A stretch of 39,890 nucleotides of DNA from Streptomyces soli (GCF_003999195.1 NZ_RJVR01000362.1:1-39890); one strand, 5' to 3'. Shown: positions 1 through 9,108, counted from the stretch's first letter. Program-made: numbers and translations. The notes: generated from the sequence alone by a model not told the origin.

Positions 1-78
1 GCCCGCTCCTTCCTCCACCCCACCTATCTGCGCGGCCCCTTACTCGACTGATTGTCGCCCCTGCTGAACCCCGGGTGA

Positions 79-94
79 ATTGGTCCAGTCCAAT
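79..94. promoter_or_regulatory. DasR-type (dre) operator, site 1
   Basis: The 16-mer ATTGGTCCAGTCCAAT is an inverted repeat close to the known DasR response element ACTGGTCTAGACCACT of Streptomyces chitin and GlcNAc genes. It lies about 100 bp upstream of the chitinase start, just before a TTGACG hexamer (98-103) that could be a -35 box. DasR is the expected ligand, which is inference from family knowledge. Confidence 0.7.
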
Positions 95-133
95 CCATTG
101 ACGCGGTCGCTTCAACGGGCCACCCTATGGGGC

Positions 134-149
134 ATTGGTCTGTACCACT
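134..149. promoter_or_regulatory. DasR-type (dre) operator, site 2
   Basis: The 16-mer ATTGGTCTGTACCACT is a second dre-like inverted repeat, 55 bp downstream of the first and about 40 bp before the chitinase start. Two spaced copies fit the repeat organisation known for Streptomyces chitinase promoters. Confidence 0.7.
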
Positions 150-190
150 CCGTTGAGGGCTGTGGCCCTCTTCCCCCCTCGGAGGGTTCC

Positions 191-1411
191 GTGCGCACGC
201 GCAGATTCAGTTCACTCGCCGCCGCAGGATTGGCGGCCGCGCTGGCGGTCGCCGGTCTGGCAGGCGTCGCCACCAGCCAGACGGCTACCGCTGCAACGCT
301 CAGCAGCAACTGGTACGCCGCCGCGCCCTATCTCATGCCGCTGGACAACAATCCGCCGGATCCCGGGGCTGTCATGGACGCCACCGGGCTGAAGGCCTTC
401 CAGCTGGCCTTCATCCTGGCCCCGAACGGGGGCGGCTGTTCGCCCACCTGGGACGGCACCGGCGCCGTTTCCTCGGACACGGCCGTTGCGGGCGTGATCA
501 ACACCATCCGGGCCAAGGGCGGGGACGTGTCCGTCTCCATTGGCGGCTACGGCGGCACCAAGCTCGGCCAGACCTGCGGGACGCCGGAGGCGACGGCGGC
601 CGCATATCAGCAGGTCATCAACAAGTACAGCCTCAAGGCGATGGACTTCGATCTCGAGGAGCCGGAGTACGAGAACACGGCGGCCATCCACAACGAGATC
701 GGCGCCGCCAAGATCCTCCAGCAGAACAACCCCGGGATCTACATCTCCGTCACCACGGCCGGCACCTCCGCCGGCACCGGCTGGTTCGGGACGCAGATGC
801 TCAACGAGGCCAAGTCGCAGGGCTTCACGCCGAACAACTTCTCGATCATGCCGTTCGACGGTGGCTTCAACAACGCGGCCGCCCAGACCAGTGCGCTCAC
901 CAGCTTCAACTCCATCCTCCAGTCCACGTTCGGCTGGAGCGCCGCCACCGCGTACGCCCACGAGGGCTTCTCCGGCATGAACGGCCGCAGTGACACCGGC
1001 GAGTACTTCTACCAGGCCGACTTCCAGACCGTCCTGGACTACGCCACCAGCCACGGCATGGCCCGCTTCACCTTCTGGTCCGTCAACCGCGACCGCCAGT
1101 GCTCGCCGCCCGACAACAACGGCACCACCTCGGGCACCTGCAGCAGCGTCACGCAGTCGGCGTACGACTTCACCAAGTACTCGGTGAAGTTCGCGGGCGC
1201 GACCCCGCCCACCACTACGCCCACCCCGACCCCCACGCCGACCAGCCCGGGCACCTGCACGGTGGCCGCGTGGAGCAGCACCGCCATCTACACGGCCGGC
1301 AACGAGGTCTCCTACAGCGGCCACAAGTGGAAGGCCAAGTGGTGGACCCAGAACGAGGTGCCCGGCACCACCGGTGAATGGGGCGTCTGGCTCGACGAGG
1401 GTGCCTGCTGA
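191..1411 (+). CDS. Secreted GH18 chitinase with C-terminal chitin-binding module
   Basis: This is a 406-residue secreted glycoside hydrolase family 18 chitinase that cleaves beta-1,4 bonds of chitin outside the cell. The GTG at 191 is chosen because GGAGGG lies at 181-186 and translation then begins with a typical signal peptide (VRTRR, a hydrophobic Ala/Leu/Val core, cleavage near residue 34). An ATG frame opening at 80 would add a non-secretory leader overlapping both operators. The SIGGYGG strand (about 117-123) and the DFDLEE motif (about 152-157, D-x-D-x-E with the catalytic Glu) are GH18 hallmarks. A Thr/Pro linker (about 338-355) leads to a 50-residue module with W, Y and a terminal C, typical of CBM5/12. 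Two dre-like sites upstream predict DasR repression relieved by GlcNAc-derived effectors. Confidence 0.93.
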   Translation: MRTRRFSSLAAAGLAAALAVAGLAGVATSQTATAATLSSNWYAAAPYLMPLDNNPPDPGAVMDATGLKAFQLAFILAPNGGGCSPTWDGTGAVSSDTAVAGVINTIRAKGGDVSVSIGGYGGTKLGQTCGTPEATAAAYQQVINKYSLKAMDFDLEEPEYENTAAIHNEIGAAKILQQNNPGIYISVTTAGTSAGTGWFGTQMLNEAKSQGFTPNNFSIMPFDGGFNNAAAQTSALTSFNSILQSTFGWSAATAYAHEGFSGMNGRSDTGEYFYQADFQTVLDYATSHGMARFTFWSVNRDRQCSPPDNNGTTSGTCSSVTQSAYDFTKYSVKFAGATPPTTTPTPTPTPTSPGTCTVAAWSSTAIYTAGNEVSYSGHKWKAKWWTQNEVPGTTGEWGVWLDEGAC

Positions 1412-1446
1412 GCGATCTCCTTCAATCGCCTTACGCCTTACGCCAT

Positions 1447-1480
1447 GCGCTCGGCGGCCCGGAACCGGGTCGCCGAGCGC
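1447..1480. terminator. Bidirectional terminator hairpin
   Basis: Two 16-nt arms (1447-1462 and 1465-1480) pair with a single mismatch around an AA loop. The hairpin lies between the converging chitinase gene and the leftward FBP-domain gene, so it can end transcription from both sides. Confidence 0.75.
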
Positions 1481-1485
1481 ACGCT

Positions 1486-2004
1486 TTACGCCTTCGTCCC
1501 GGCGCCCTCGAAGACCTTGGCCATGAACAGCGTCAGGTTGGAACGAGTACGGGCGATCTTCTCGTCCACGGTGAGCGTCTCCTCGAACCGCCGGACCAGC
1601 AGCGACGTCTTCTTCTCCCGTACGTAGAGCGAACACGCCAGGTCGGCGCACATGTAGATGCCGACGGTGTTTCCCTGGCGGCCGGCGGCGCCGACCTTGG
1701 GCGCGGTCAGCAGCTCGATCCCCGAGCCCGCGTGGGAGGTGACGCAGACCGAGCACAGGCTGGTCCGCACCAGGCTCCGGCGCCCGCTCGACGGCCCCCG
1801 CAGGGTCAGCCCGACCAGCTCGCCGTCGCGCTCGGCGACCAGGTAGCCCCGGTCCGGAGCGCCGGGGTCGCGCCAGCCCAGGAAGTCCAGGTCGGCCCAG
1901 GGGAGGGCGTCCAGACCGCCCCGGGGGAGGCTCAGCCTGCGGGCTTCGCCCTTCGAGCAGTTGGCGAACGATCCGCGGATCTGGGTCTCGTCGATCGGAT
2001 CCAT
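1486..2004 (-). CDS. FBP-domain (treble-clef zinc finger) protein
   Basis: The 172-residue protein resembles actinobacterial proteins with the C-terminal FBP/EF-G-binding-type zinc finger. Four cysteines in two pairs (CSVC and CADLAC in the middle of the protein) are arranged as a treble-clef metal site. These proteins are thought to act at the ribosome or elongation factor G, but this is by family analogy only. The ATG at 2004 (MDPIDETQIRG) is preferred; a GTG six codons upstream at 2022 is possible. It follows the serine hydrolase gene by 42 bp on the same strand and ends against the shared terminator. Confidence 0.75.
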   Translation of the reverse strand: MDPIDETQIRGSFANCSKGEARRLSLPRGGLDALPWADLDFLGWRDPGAPDRGYLVAERDGELVGLTLRGPSSGRRSLVRTSLCSVCVTSHAGSGIELLTAPKVGAAGRQGNTVGIYMCADLACSLYVREKKTSLLVRRFEETLTVDEKIARTRSNLTLFMAKVFEGAGTKA

Positions 2005-2046
2005 GGTGCCGGAAACTAACACCGCGGCGCCGCGGTGTCGCGGGAA

Positions 2047-3381
2047 TTACGGCGCGGGCCGCAGTTCACAGCGGTGACTCAGAAAGTTGCCGAGCCAGCC
2101 CCCCCGGTCACCGTCCTTGTGCGCGCAGGCGACCCCGGTCAGCCGCCCCTCGCCGAGGCGGAGGCCCAGGGCCAGCAGGGGGCTGTTGACCCGCGCATCG
2201 GCGGTCGGCAGCTGCAGCGGCAGCGCGAGCCGCAGATCCCAGGCCTCCGATGCCACGGCGGGGCCGGTGGCGGTCTTGCCGTCCAGCCGCAGCTCGACCC
2301 GGCGGTCGGCCAGCAGCCGCAGCTCGACCGGCACGTCGCCCTCCGGCGTGCTGATCCGGCCCGCCCACGCACCCTCCGGCAGCTCCACCGGGCGCTCGGG
2401 GTCGTCTAGCACCGGGCTGATCAGCTCGTCTGTATAGCCAGGGACCAACGCGCCCAGCACGTGCCGGACGATCGCGTCACGGGCCGTACTGCCGGTGGAG
2501 TTGGTCAGCACCGCCACCGAAAGCTGTTGCTCCGGCACGGCGGCCACCATGACCGCCACCCCGCCCATCCTTCCGCCATGGCTCTGCACCACCGGCCCGC
2601 CACCGCCGTACGACACGCACCAGCCGAGCCCGTAGCCGAGGCGCCCGTTGATCGGCAGGGCGTCGCGCACCGCCAGCGCCGTCGCCGGCTTCAGCAGCCG
2701 CTCGTACGACTGGGCGAAGACCGCCAGCTCACCGGCGTCGGCCCAGCCCAGGGTCGCCCCGGGATGGCTGGTCCGGCGCTGCGGGTAGGGGCGCCCGTCG
2801 ATCGAGTACGGCACCGCCGAGTCCCCCGCGCCCGTATACGTCGCCCCCAGCCGGCAGCCCTTGAGGCCGAGCGGCTCGAAGACCCGCTCGCGCACGAACT
2901 TCCCCAACTCCTGGCCGCTCGCCGCCTCCAGTGCCTGGCCGAGGGCCCGGTATCCCAGGTTCGCGTACTCGAAGCCGCTTCCCGGCTCCCGGTAGAGCAC
3001 GGCGTAGCGGTCAGCGTCGATCGTCCGGCCGTCGACGCCGTCCCCGTACTGGAAGTCGTAGTGCGCCCCGAAACCGCCCCGGTGCCACAGCAACTGACGC
3101 AGCGTCGGTGCGGGCCACGCGAACTCGCCCGGCACCGGAGCGTCCAGGTCCAGCAGCCCTTCGTCGGCGGCGACACAGACCGCGGTGGCCGTCATCGGCT
3201 TGGTGATCGAGGCCAGCACGTACGCCGTCCCGGGCGTGGCCGGCCGCCCCGCAGCCATATCGGCCAGCCCGTACGCCTCCGCCAGGACCACCTTGCCCCG
3301 CTCGGCCACGGCCACCGACACCGAGGGGCAGTCGTGTTCCGCCAGCACCTCGGCGCAGTACTCGCCCAACCCGTCCAGCAT
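2047..3381 (-). CDS. Serine hydrolase of the beta-lactamase/PBP4* family
   Basis: The 444-residue protein has the class C beta-lactamase-like fold of DD-peptidases and esterases. The nucleophile motif SITK is at about 58-61, the YAN motif (tyrosine base) at about 139-141, and an HGG motif (KTG equivalent) at about 268-270. The last 120 residues form a beta-rich C-terminal domain usual in this family. The ATG at 3381 has GGAGAGG at good distance; an ATG frame extending to 3513 lacks a comparable site. No clear signal peptide is seen, so a cytoplasmic esterase or peptidase is plausible. The substrate is unknown. It is divergent from the next gene. Confidence 0.88.
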   Translation of the reverse strand: MLDGLGEYCAEVLAEHDCPSVSVAVAERGKVVLAEAYGLADMAAGRPATPGTAYVLASITKPMTATAVCVAADEGLLDLDAPVPGEFAWPAPTLRQLLWHRGGFGAHYDFQYGDGVDGRTIDADRYAVLYREPGSGFEYANLGYRALGQALEAASGQELGKFVRERVFEPLGLKGCRLGATYTGAGDSAVPYSIDGRPYPQRRTSHPGATLGWADAGELAVFAQSYERLLKPATALAVRDALPINGRLGYGLGWCVSYGGGGPVVQSHGGRMGGVAVMVAAVPEQQLSVAVLTNSTGSTARDAIVRHVLGALVPGYTDELISPVLDDPERPVELPEGAWAGRISTPEGDVPVELRLLADRRVELRLDGKTATGPAVASEAWDLRLALPLQLPTADARVNSPLLALGLRLGEGRLTGVACAHKDGDRGGWLGNFLSHRCELRPAP

Positions 3382-3544
3382 GCTTGCCCTCTCCGCTCGG
3401 ATTACGTCGGCCACCTCAGAGCCTACGGACCCGGGCAGCCCCCTGACCTCGGCCCCAAGGGGCCCAGAGGTCTTTTCCGGTGTGGGTGCGGGCCCATACA
3501 ATCGGATACGCATGGTGCGCGTTCGACGACTGGGGGGAGTCGCG

Positions 3545-5176
3545 ATGGCTTGGGATCAGCAGGGTGGGGCCGAAAGGGCCGAGGGATCCGGGGAGTTCGG
3601 GCGCTTCGTGCCGCCGCAGCCGTCCCACCCGCCCTACGTGCCGCCCGCACCGCCCATGCCGCCCGCACCGCTTGTGCCGCTCGGGCCGGCGGACCCGCTG
3701 CGGGCCGTGGCGGTCGGTCTGCTCAACCTCACTGGCCTCGGGCTGGGTTACGCCCTGCTGCGCCGCTGGCTCGCGATGGCCGTGTGCTGGATCGCGACGG
3801 CCGTCCTGCTGTTGGTCGCCTTACCCGCCGACCCGGACGGCGTTTCCGGCGGCGTACTCACCGCGTACGTCGTCTTCCTTGCGCTCGCCGCCCTTCACGG
3901 CGCGTTCCGCGGCCTGCGCACCCCGCTGGCCTGGCCGCCGCATTCGTACGTCGCCATCGCGCTGGCACTGGTGCTCCTCGCGGTGCCGGTCTGGGGCGTG
4001 GTCCTGTACGACGGGGCGCGTGACGAGGCGACGGAGCAGATGCTCCTCGGCCGCCTCGACGAGGCCGACCGGCTGGTCAAGGCCGCCAAGGGCACCTCGT
4101 TCGACACGGCGGAGCCCGATTACCGCAAGGCGCTGGGCGTATACCGCGACCTCAAGGACGGCCACCTGGACTCGAGGGCGGCCAAACGTGTTCCGGACAG
4201 CCTGAGCACGTACTACAGCACGATCGGTTCGCCCTACGACGAGAAGAAGTACTGCGAGGCGATCGCACCCCTGAAGTACCTGCGCACCCTGCCCGGCACC
4301 GTTGGCGAGAAGGACCTCGGTTCGCTGGCCACCTGGCCCGACGACCGGCTCGCCACCTCCCTCTACGAGTGCGGGGTGAATGACCTAGCCTCCGCCGCCG
4401 GCGCCACTTCGGACGGCGGGGATCTCGGCGAACTGCTGACCAGCTTCCCCAAGTCCCGGCAGGCCGCGAAGGTCGAACCCGCCGTCAGCTCCATGATCGA
4501 CAAGGCCGCCAAGGGTCTGAAGGGCAAGGACCCCTGCTCGGCCAACGTGCGTCTGAACACCCTCAGCGCCCAGGCCTCGGTCCTGCCCGGCGAAAAGGCG
4601 GGAGTTGCCGCCGCGCTCAGCAAGGACGCCGCGAAGGCGGACCGGCAGGTGCAGGCGGGTACGTACGCCTGTGGCGTGGACGAGTACAAGAGCGGCGACT
4701 TCAGCGCGGCGCTCGACACGCTGAACGGCTTTGTCAGCAAGTACAAGAACGACAAGAACCGCCCGCGCGCCAAGAAGATCGCCATAGCCGCGGAGATCGC
4801 CAAGGAGACGCCCGCCGCCGGCAAGCACCTGCCCTCGATGTCCTCGGGCGGCAGCATCTCCGTCACGGTCAGCAACGACAGTCCCGACGAGGTCGAGATC
4901 CTCTACACCGGCCCCGTCACCGGCAGCTTCAAGCTCAAGGCGTGCGGCAGCTGCTCGACGTACTCCAGCGAGCTGACCGCGTCGTTCTCCGCGTGCAAGA
5001 GCAACACGAACTACCCCAAGAAGACGATCAGTCTGCCCGCCGGGACGACCTACTTCCTCCACAAGTCCACGGGCTCCTCCACCGCGACCGTCGGCACCGA
5101 CACGGCCAAGCTCAGGTACGGCTACATCTACACGGAGTGCGCCTACGTCGTCTCGACCTTCGGCACGGGCTACTAG
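3545..5176 (+). CDS. Membrane protein with Pro-rich N-terminus and large helical extracytoplasmic domain
   Basis: The 543-residue protein starts with a short charged stretch and a Pro-rich segment (about 23-48). Four hydrophobic helices follow (about 53-72, 76-94, 103-120, 135-155). Residues 160-410 are Ala/Lys/Asp-rich and helical, reminiscent of TPR-like repeats. The C-terminal 110 residues hold several paired cysteines in Ser/Thr-rich sequence, suggesting a disulfide-stabilised external domain. The ATG at 3545 has a GGGGGAG site at 3531-3537; an alternative ATG at 3512 lacks one. The function is not recognised. The stop codon shares its last base with the repeat element at 5176. Confidence 0.8.
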   Translation: MAWDQQGGAERAEGSGEFGRFVPPQPSHPPYVPPAPPMPPAPLVPLGPADPLRAVAVGLLNLTGLGLGYALLRRWLAMAVCWIATAVLLLVALPADPDGVSGGVLTAYVVFLALAALHGAFRGLRTPLAWPPHSYVAIALALVLLAVPVWGVVLYDGARDEATEQMLLGRLDEADRLVKAAKGTSFDTAEPDYRKALGVYRDLKDGHLDSRAAKRVPDSLSTYYSTIGSPYDEKKYCEAIAPLKYLRTLPGTVGEKDLGSLATWPDDRLATSLYECGVNDLASAAGATSDGGDLGELLTSFPKSRQAAKVEPAVSSMIDKAAKGLKGKDPCSANVRLNTLSAQASVLPGEKAGVAAALSKDAAKADRQVQAGTYACGVDEYKSGDFSAALDTLNGFVSKYKNDKNRPRAKKIAIAAEIAKETPAAGKHLPSMSSGGSISVTVSNDSPDEVEILYTGPVTGSFKLKACGSCSTYSSELTASFSACKSNTNYPKKTISLPAGTTYFLHKSTGSSTATVGTDTAKLRYGYIYTECAYVVSTFGTGY

Positions 5177-5364
5177 GGCCTGTCCGGCCGATCTCCGTGG
5201 GAGAAGGAGCGTGGTCCGGCGCCTGCGATCGCAAGGCGGTGGGGGCACTCTCCCCCAGACTCCGACCGGTGGGGGTGCCCCCGGCGAAGCCAGGGGGAGG
5301 ACCCCCACCCAGCCGCCAGGCTGGGGGAGGCACGCGACGCCGCGGAGATCGACCGGACAGGCCC
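5176..5364. repeat. MITE-like element with 22-nt terminal inverted repeats
   Basis: The 189-bp non-coding element is bounded by 22-nt inverted repeats (5176-5197 and 5343-5364) that differ at one position, beginning GGGCCTGTCCGG. Inside are nested G-tract and C-tract hairpins around GGTGGGGG and CCCCC runs. It encodes no protein and looks like a miniature inverted-repeat element mobilised in trans, a class common between Streptomyces genes. Its first base is the last base of the preceding TAG stop codon. Confidence 0.8.
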
Positions 5365-5687
5365 CAGCCCCTGCCCGGGCGGCTTCGACGAGTGCGGCCC
5401 CGCCAGTGCGGGCGGCGGGGCGCAGGGTGTGATGGTGCGGGGCCGGTTCAGCTGAGGCCGAGGTCCGACAGGGCGGGCACCGGGGAGTTCTATGCGGGTA
5501 GACCCTTTGCGATGAGTGGACTCGGCTTGGCCGAACTTTGTCCGCGCCATGACAATGTGGGTGAAGCCATGGGTCGAGCTTGATTCCTAAGAGTCTGCTG
5601 TGACGTTTTCGGGGCTGTGGACGCTGAATAGAACAGGCCCCCTCTGTGACTGGCGGGTCGCAAGCAACTTATGAGGAGTGGGGCGCA
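5365..5687 (+). other. Intergenic region upstream of the amidase
   Basis: No coding sequence is supported in this 323-bp stretch. It must carry the promoter of the amidase gene, but no convincing -35/-10 pair was identified. GAGGAG at 5673-5678 serves as the ribosome binding site of the TTG start at 5688. Confidence 0.5.
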
Positions 5688-7982
5688 TTGAGCCCGCGTA
5701 GAACGCATGCGTACAGGCCGCTGAGTTTGAAGCGCCGGGTTTGGCTGACCGTCGGCGCGGTGGTGCTGGGGAGCACCGGTGTTGTGGCTGTCGCGTTGGC
5801 CAATCCGTCGGATGACGGAGGGCAGATGAAGGTCCGCAAGGGCGGGGTACACGCCCTCGCCCTCAAGGAGGCGGGCAGCCGTAAGCGGGAGCTGCCGCAG
5901 ACGGACACCGGGCCGTTCTCGATGCTGGGCGTCAGCTGGAACGCTGTGAAGGCGCAGATCAAGGGCACGGCTCAGGTGCGGACCCGCAGCAGCGAGACGG
6001 GTGATTGGAGCGGCTGGCAGAAGCTGGCGGCCAGCGACGCTCTGCCCGACGAGGTCGGGGCCGGCATCCGCGGCGCGAGTGAGCCGCTGTGGGTCGGGCC
6101 GTCCGATGCCGTCGAGGCGCGGGTCGTGGCCGATGACGGAACGGCGTCGAGCGGTCTGCCGGCCGGTCTGCGGCTGGACCTGGTCGATCCCGGTGTGAGC
6201 GCTGAGGAGGCCAAGGCGGCAGACGCCGGTCCGAAGCAGGCGGCCTTCGCCGTCGACGCTTCGGCGTCGCCGACGGACTCCGTGTTGCCGACGGACTCCG
6301 TGTCGCCGACCGCTTCCGTGTTGCCGACGGACTCCGTGTCGCCGACCGCTTCGGCGTCGCCGACGGACTCCGTGTCGCCGACCGCCTCGGTCTCGCCGAC
6401 GGACTCCGTGTCACCGACCGCCTCGGTCTCGCCGACGGCCACCACTCCGACCGCACCGGCGTCGACGGCGCCGAAGCCGTCCATCGTGTCGCGCGCCGGC
6501 TGGGGCGCGGACGAGTCGATCAGCCCGGACCCCTCGGAGTACAACGCCGATGTGAAGGCGGTGTTCGTTCACCACACCGCGGGCACCAACGACTACACAT
6601 GCGACGAATCGGCGGCGATCGTACGCGGCATCTACGAGTACCACGTCAAGAGCAACGGCTGGAACGACATCGGCTACAACTTCCTGGTCGACAAATGCGG
6701 CACGATCTTCGAGGGCCGCAAGGGCGGCGTGGACCTGCCGGTCCTGGGCGCGCACACCTACGGATTCAACCGGGAGTCCACCGGCATCTCCATGCTCGGT
6801 GACTACAACACGGTCGCGCCCTCCAAGGCGGCACTGGCCTCGGTTGCCAAGATCGCCGCGTGGAAGCTCGGTCAGTACGGGGGTGACCCCGCCGGCACCG
6901 TACAGCTGACTGCGGGCGCGACCCAGACCAACTACACCGGCACCGCGTTCACCGCGGGTTCGAAGTACACGTTCAACCGGATCTCCGGTCACCGCGACGC
7001 CTACAACACCGAGTGCCCCGGCAGCCAGCTCTACGCCCAGCTGCCGACCATCCGTACCTGGGCAGCCGGGCCGGTGCAGGGCCTTGCCGTCAAGTCGGTG
7101 TCCGGTGCGGGCCTTTCGGGCTCGAAGTACTACACCAAGGGCCCGATCACGGTGAACTGGTCGGCCACCACACCGGACTCGCTGATCTCGAAGTTCGAGC
7201 TGCTGGTGGACGACAAGGTCGCAGCCACCGCTGCCCCGACCGCGACCTCCGCGCAGGCCACCCTGGCGCTCGGTGCGCACACGGTGAAGATCCGGGCGGT
7301 ACACCAGTCCGGCAAGACGACGACGACCAGCGCGCTGGCCTTCATGGCCGAGACCACGGCGCCGTCCTTCACCACCACACCCGGGCTTTCTCTGCGCACC
7401 GGTACGGTCAGCACCAGTGCCGTGCCGGTCAAGCTGAGCTGGGCGGCCTCCGACAACGCCGCGCTGAAGCAGGTCCAGCTGCTGGCCCCGACCGCGGCGA
7501 CCTACGGACCGACGACCACCAGCGCGAACCACACCGTCAAGTCCGGCGCGGCCACGACCTGGTCGATGCGGGCCTTCGACTACGCGGGCAACTACCGCAC
7601 TTCCTCGCTCGCCTACACCCCGGTGATCCTGCAGGAGACGTCGGCTGTCAAGTCCGGCACGTGGACCACGAAGTCGTCCAGCAGTTACCTGGGTGGCAAG
7701 TCCTACTCCAGCGGTTCCAAGGGCGCCGCTCTGACATGGACCTTCACCGGCCGGTCTGCGGCCTGGGTGGTCTCCCGTGCCTCCGCGTCAGGCCAGGCCT
7801 ACGTCTACGTGGACGGGGTCAAGGTCACCACGGTGGATCTGAAGTCCACCACCACCAAGTACCGCCAGGCGATCTGGACCAAGAGCTGGTCCAGCAGCGC
7901 CAAGCACACCGTCAAGATCGTCGTGGTCGGAACCAGCGGCCGCCCGACCGTCACCACTGACGGCCTGGTCTACATCAAGTGA
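5688..7982 (+). CDS. Secreted PGRP/N-acetylmuramoyl-L-alanine amidase
   Basis: The 764-residue exported protein cleaves, or at least recognises, peptidoglycan. The TTG at 5688 is chosen because GAGGAG lies 9 nt upstream and the product then begins MSPRRTHAYRPLSLKRR followed by a hydrophobic signal segment; a GTG at 5646 lacks a ribosome site. An N-terminal beta-rich domain is followed by a repetitive Ser/Pro/Thr linker (about 192-255) and a PGRP/amidase_2 domain (about 265-458). Zn ligands are visible as FVHH (His295/296), SGHRD (His435) and TECPG (Cys443). Ig-like repeats and a C-terminal jelly-roll-like domain follow, probably for wall or sugar binding. It ends at a strong terminator. Confidence 0.9.
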   Translation: MSPRRTHAYRPLSLKRRVWLTVGAVVLGSTGVVAVALANPSDDGGQMKVRKGGVHALALKEAGSRKRELPQTDTGPFSMLGVSWNAVKAQIKGTAQVRTRSSETGDWSGWQKLAASDALPDEVGAGIRGASEPLWVGPSDAVEARVVADDGTASSGLPAGLRLDLVDPGVSAEEAKAADAGPKQAAFAVDASASPTDSVLPTDSVSPTASVLPTDSVSPTASASPTDSVSPTASVSPTDSVSPTASVSPTATTPTAPASTAPKPSIVSRAGWGADESISPDPSEYNADVKAVFVHHTAGTNDYTCDESAAIVRGIYEYHVKSNGWNDIGYNFLVDKCGTIFEGRKGGVDLPVLGAHTYGFNRESTGISMLGDYNTVAPSKAALASVAKIAAWKLGQYGGDPAGTVQLTAGATQTNYTGTAFTAGSKYTFNRISGHRDAYNTECPGSQLYAQLPTIRTWAAGPVQGLAVKSVSGAGLSGSKYYTKGPITVNWSATTPDSLISKFELLVDDKVAATAAPTATSAQATLALGAHTVKIRAVHQSGKTTTTSALAFMAETTAPSFTTTPGLSLRTGTVSTSAVPVKLSWAASDNAALKQVQLLAPTAATYGPTTTSANHTVKSGAATTWSMRAFDYAGNYRTSSLAYTPVILQETSAVKSGTWTTKSSSSYLGGKSYSSGSKGAALTWTFTGRSAAWVVSRASASGQAYVYVDGVKVTTVDLKSTTTKYRQAIWTKSWSSSAKHTVKIVVVGTSGRPTVTTDGLVYIK
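6261..6440 (+). repeat. Tandem repeat encoding the Ser/Pro/Thr linker
   Basis: About ten imperfect copies of an 18-nt unit, in two alternating versions coding S-P-T-D-S-V and S-P-T-A-S-V, form the amidase linker. The near-identical DNA units suggest recent expansion by slippage, so copy number probably varies between strains. Confidence 0.85.
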
Positions 7983-7991
7983 CGTGAACGT

Positions 7992-8032
7992 CGGCGCCCG
8001 GCCCGTAGCTTGCCTGCCCGGGCCGGGCGCCG
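7992..8032. terminator. Bidirectional terminator between convergent genes
   Basis: A perfect 14-bp GC stem (7992-8005 with 8019-8032) and a 13-nt loop lie 9 bp after the amidase stop and 5 bp from the end of the leftward dehydrogenase gene. Confidence 0.85.
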
Positions 8033-8037
8033 ATGCG

Positions 8038-9072
8038 TCAGGCCGCGTCCGGCTTGGCGGCCCGGTCGGCGATCTCCGCGACCTCCACCGGCCGCCGTTC
8101 GTGCCGCGACACCTCGCAGGCCTCGGCGACCAACAGCGCGGCGAGGGCGTCCCGGCCGTCGCAGGGATTGACCAGGTCGCCGGTCACGACCCGCAGGAAT
8201 GCGGCGAGTTCGGCCCGGTAGGCGGAGCCGAAGCGGTCGAGGAAACCGGTCCAGGGGTCGGGGACGCCGGGGGCGGAACCGGCTTCGACGGAGGTGACGG
8301 GGGTGCGGGGGCCGACGCCGACGGCGATGGTGTCGGCGGTGCCGCAGACTTCGAGGCGGATGTCGTGGCCGGCGCCGTTGTAGCGGGTGGCGGTCGCGGT
8401 GGCCAGCGCCCCGCCGTCCAGGGTCAGGAGTACGGCCGCGGTGTCGACGTCGCCGGCCTCGGCGAAGAAGCTCGCGCCGCCGTTGGCGCCGATCGCGTAC
8501 ACCTCGGTGATCTCGTGGCCGGTGACCCAGCGCAGGATGTCGAAGTCATGGACCAGGCAGTCCCGGTAGAGCCCGCCGGACAGCGTGATGAACTCCGGGG
8601 GCGGTGGGGCCATGTCGGAGGTGATGGCCCGGGCGGTGTGCAGCCGGCCGATGCGCCCGCCGCGTACGGCCTCGCGGGCGGCCCGGTAGCCCGGGTCGAA
8701 GCGGCGCTGGAAGCCCATCTGCAGTACGGTCCCGGCCGCCTCGACCTCCCGCAGGGCAGCCATGGTGCCGGAAAGGTCGGAGGCGATCGGCTTCTCGCAG
8801 AAGGCGGGCAGCCCGGCCCGCGCGGCACGGCGGATCAGCTCGGCGTGCGCGGCGGTGGCCGAGGTGATGACGACGGCGTCCACGGCGTCCGGCGCGAAGA
8901 CCTCGTCCACCGACCCGAGAGCCCGGGCACCGGCCCCGAGCCGCTCGGCGGTCGCCGCGGCGCGCGCCGGATCGGCGTCGGCGATCAGCAGTTCATGGAC
9001 GTCGGCATGGTCGTGCAGGGTCGCCGCGTGAAAGGTACCGATGCGGCCGACGCCGAGCTGTGCAATGCGCAT
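8038..9072 (-). CDS. Gfo/Idh/MocA-family dehydrogenase, inositol 2-dehydrogenase-like
   Basis: The 344-residue NAD(P)-dependent oxidoreductase probably oxidises an inositol isomer or related cyclitol. The N-terminal Rossmann motif GVGRIG (7-12) binds the cofactor. The EKP motif (93-95, Lys94) and the D171/H175 pair in YRDCLVHDFD match the catalytic Lys, Asp and His of IolG enzymes. The ATG at 9072 (MRIAQLG) has a GGAAGGG site upstream. It is the last gene of the leftward inositol operon, behind the collapsed isomerase remnant. The precise substrate (myo-, scyllo- or D-chiro-inositol) cannot be told from sequence alone. Confidence 0.88.
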   Translation of the reverse strand: MRIAQLGVGRIGTFHAATLHDHADVHELLIADADPARAAATAERLGAGARALGSVDEVFAPDAVDAVVITSATAAHAELIRRAARAGLPAFCEKPIASDLSGTMAALREVEAAGTVLQMGFQRRFDPGYRAAREAVRGGRIGRLHTARAITSDMAPPPPEFITLSGGLYRDCLVHDFDILRWVTGHEITEVYAIGANGGASFFAEAGDVDTAAVLLTLDGGALATATATRYNGAGHDIRLEVCGTADTIAVGVGPRTPVTSVEAGSAPGVPDPWTGFLDRFGSAYRAELAAFLRVVTGDLVNPCDGRDALAALLVAEACEVSRHERRPVEVAEIADRAAKPDAA

Positions 9073-9108
9073 GGGGTGAACACCCTTCCGTGGCAGGGGC
9101 GGTGGTGA

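Noticed and set aside
212..1756. A 514-codon minus-strand open frame across the chitinase
   Set aside because: It is an antisense shadow of the GH18 gene, crosses the terminator and has low-complexity composition.
6261..6440. Possible CRISPR-like array because of regularly spaced repeats
   Set aside because: The repeats are contiguous, in frame and encode a Ser/Pro/Thr linker, with no spacers.
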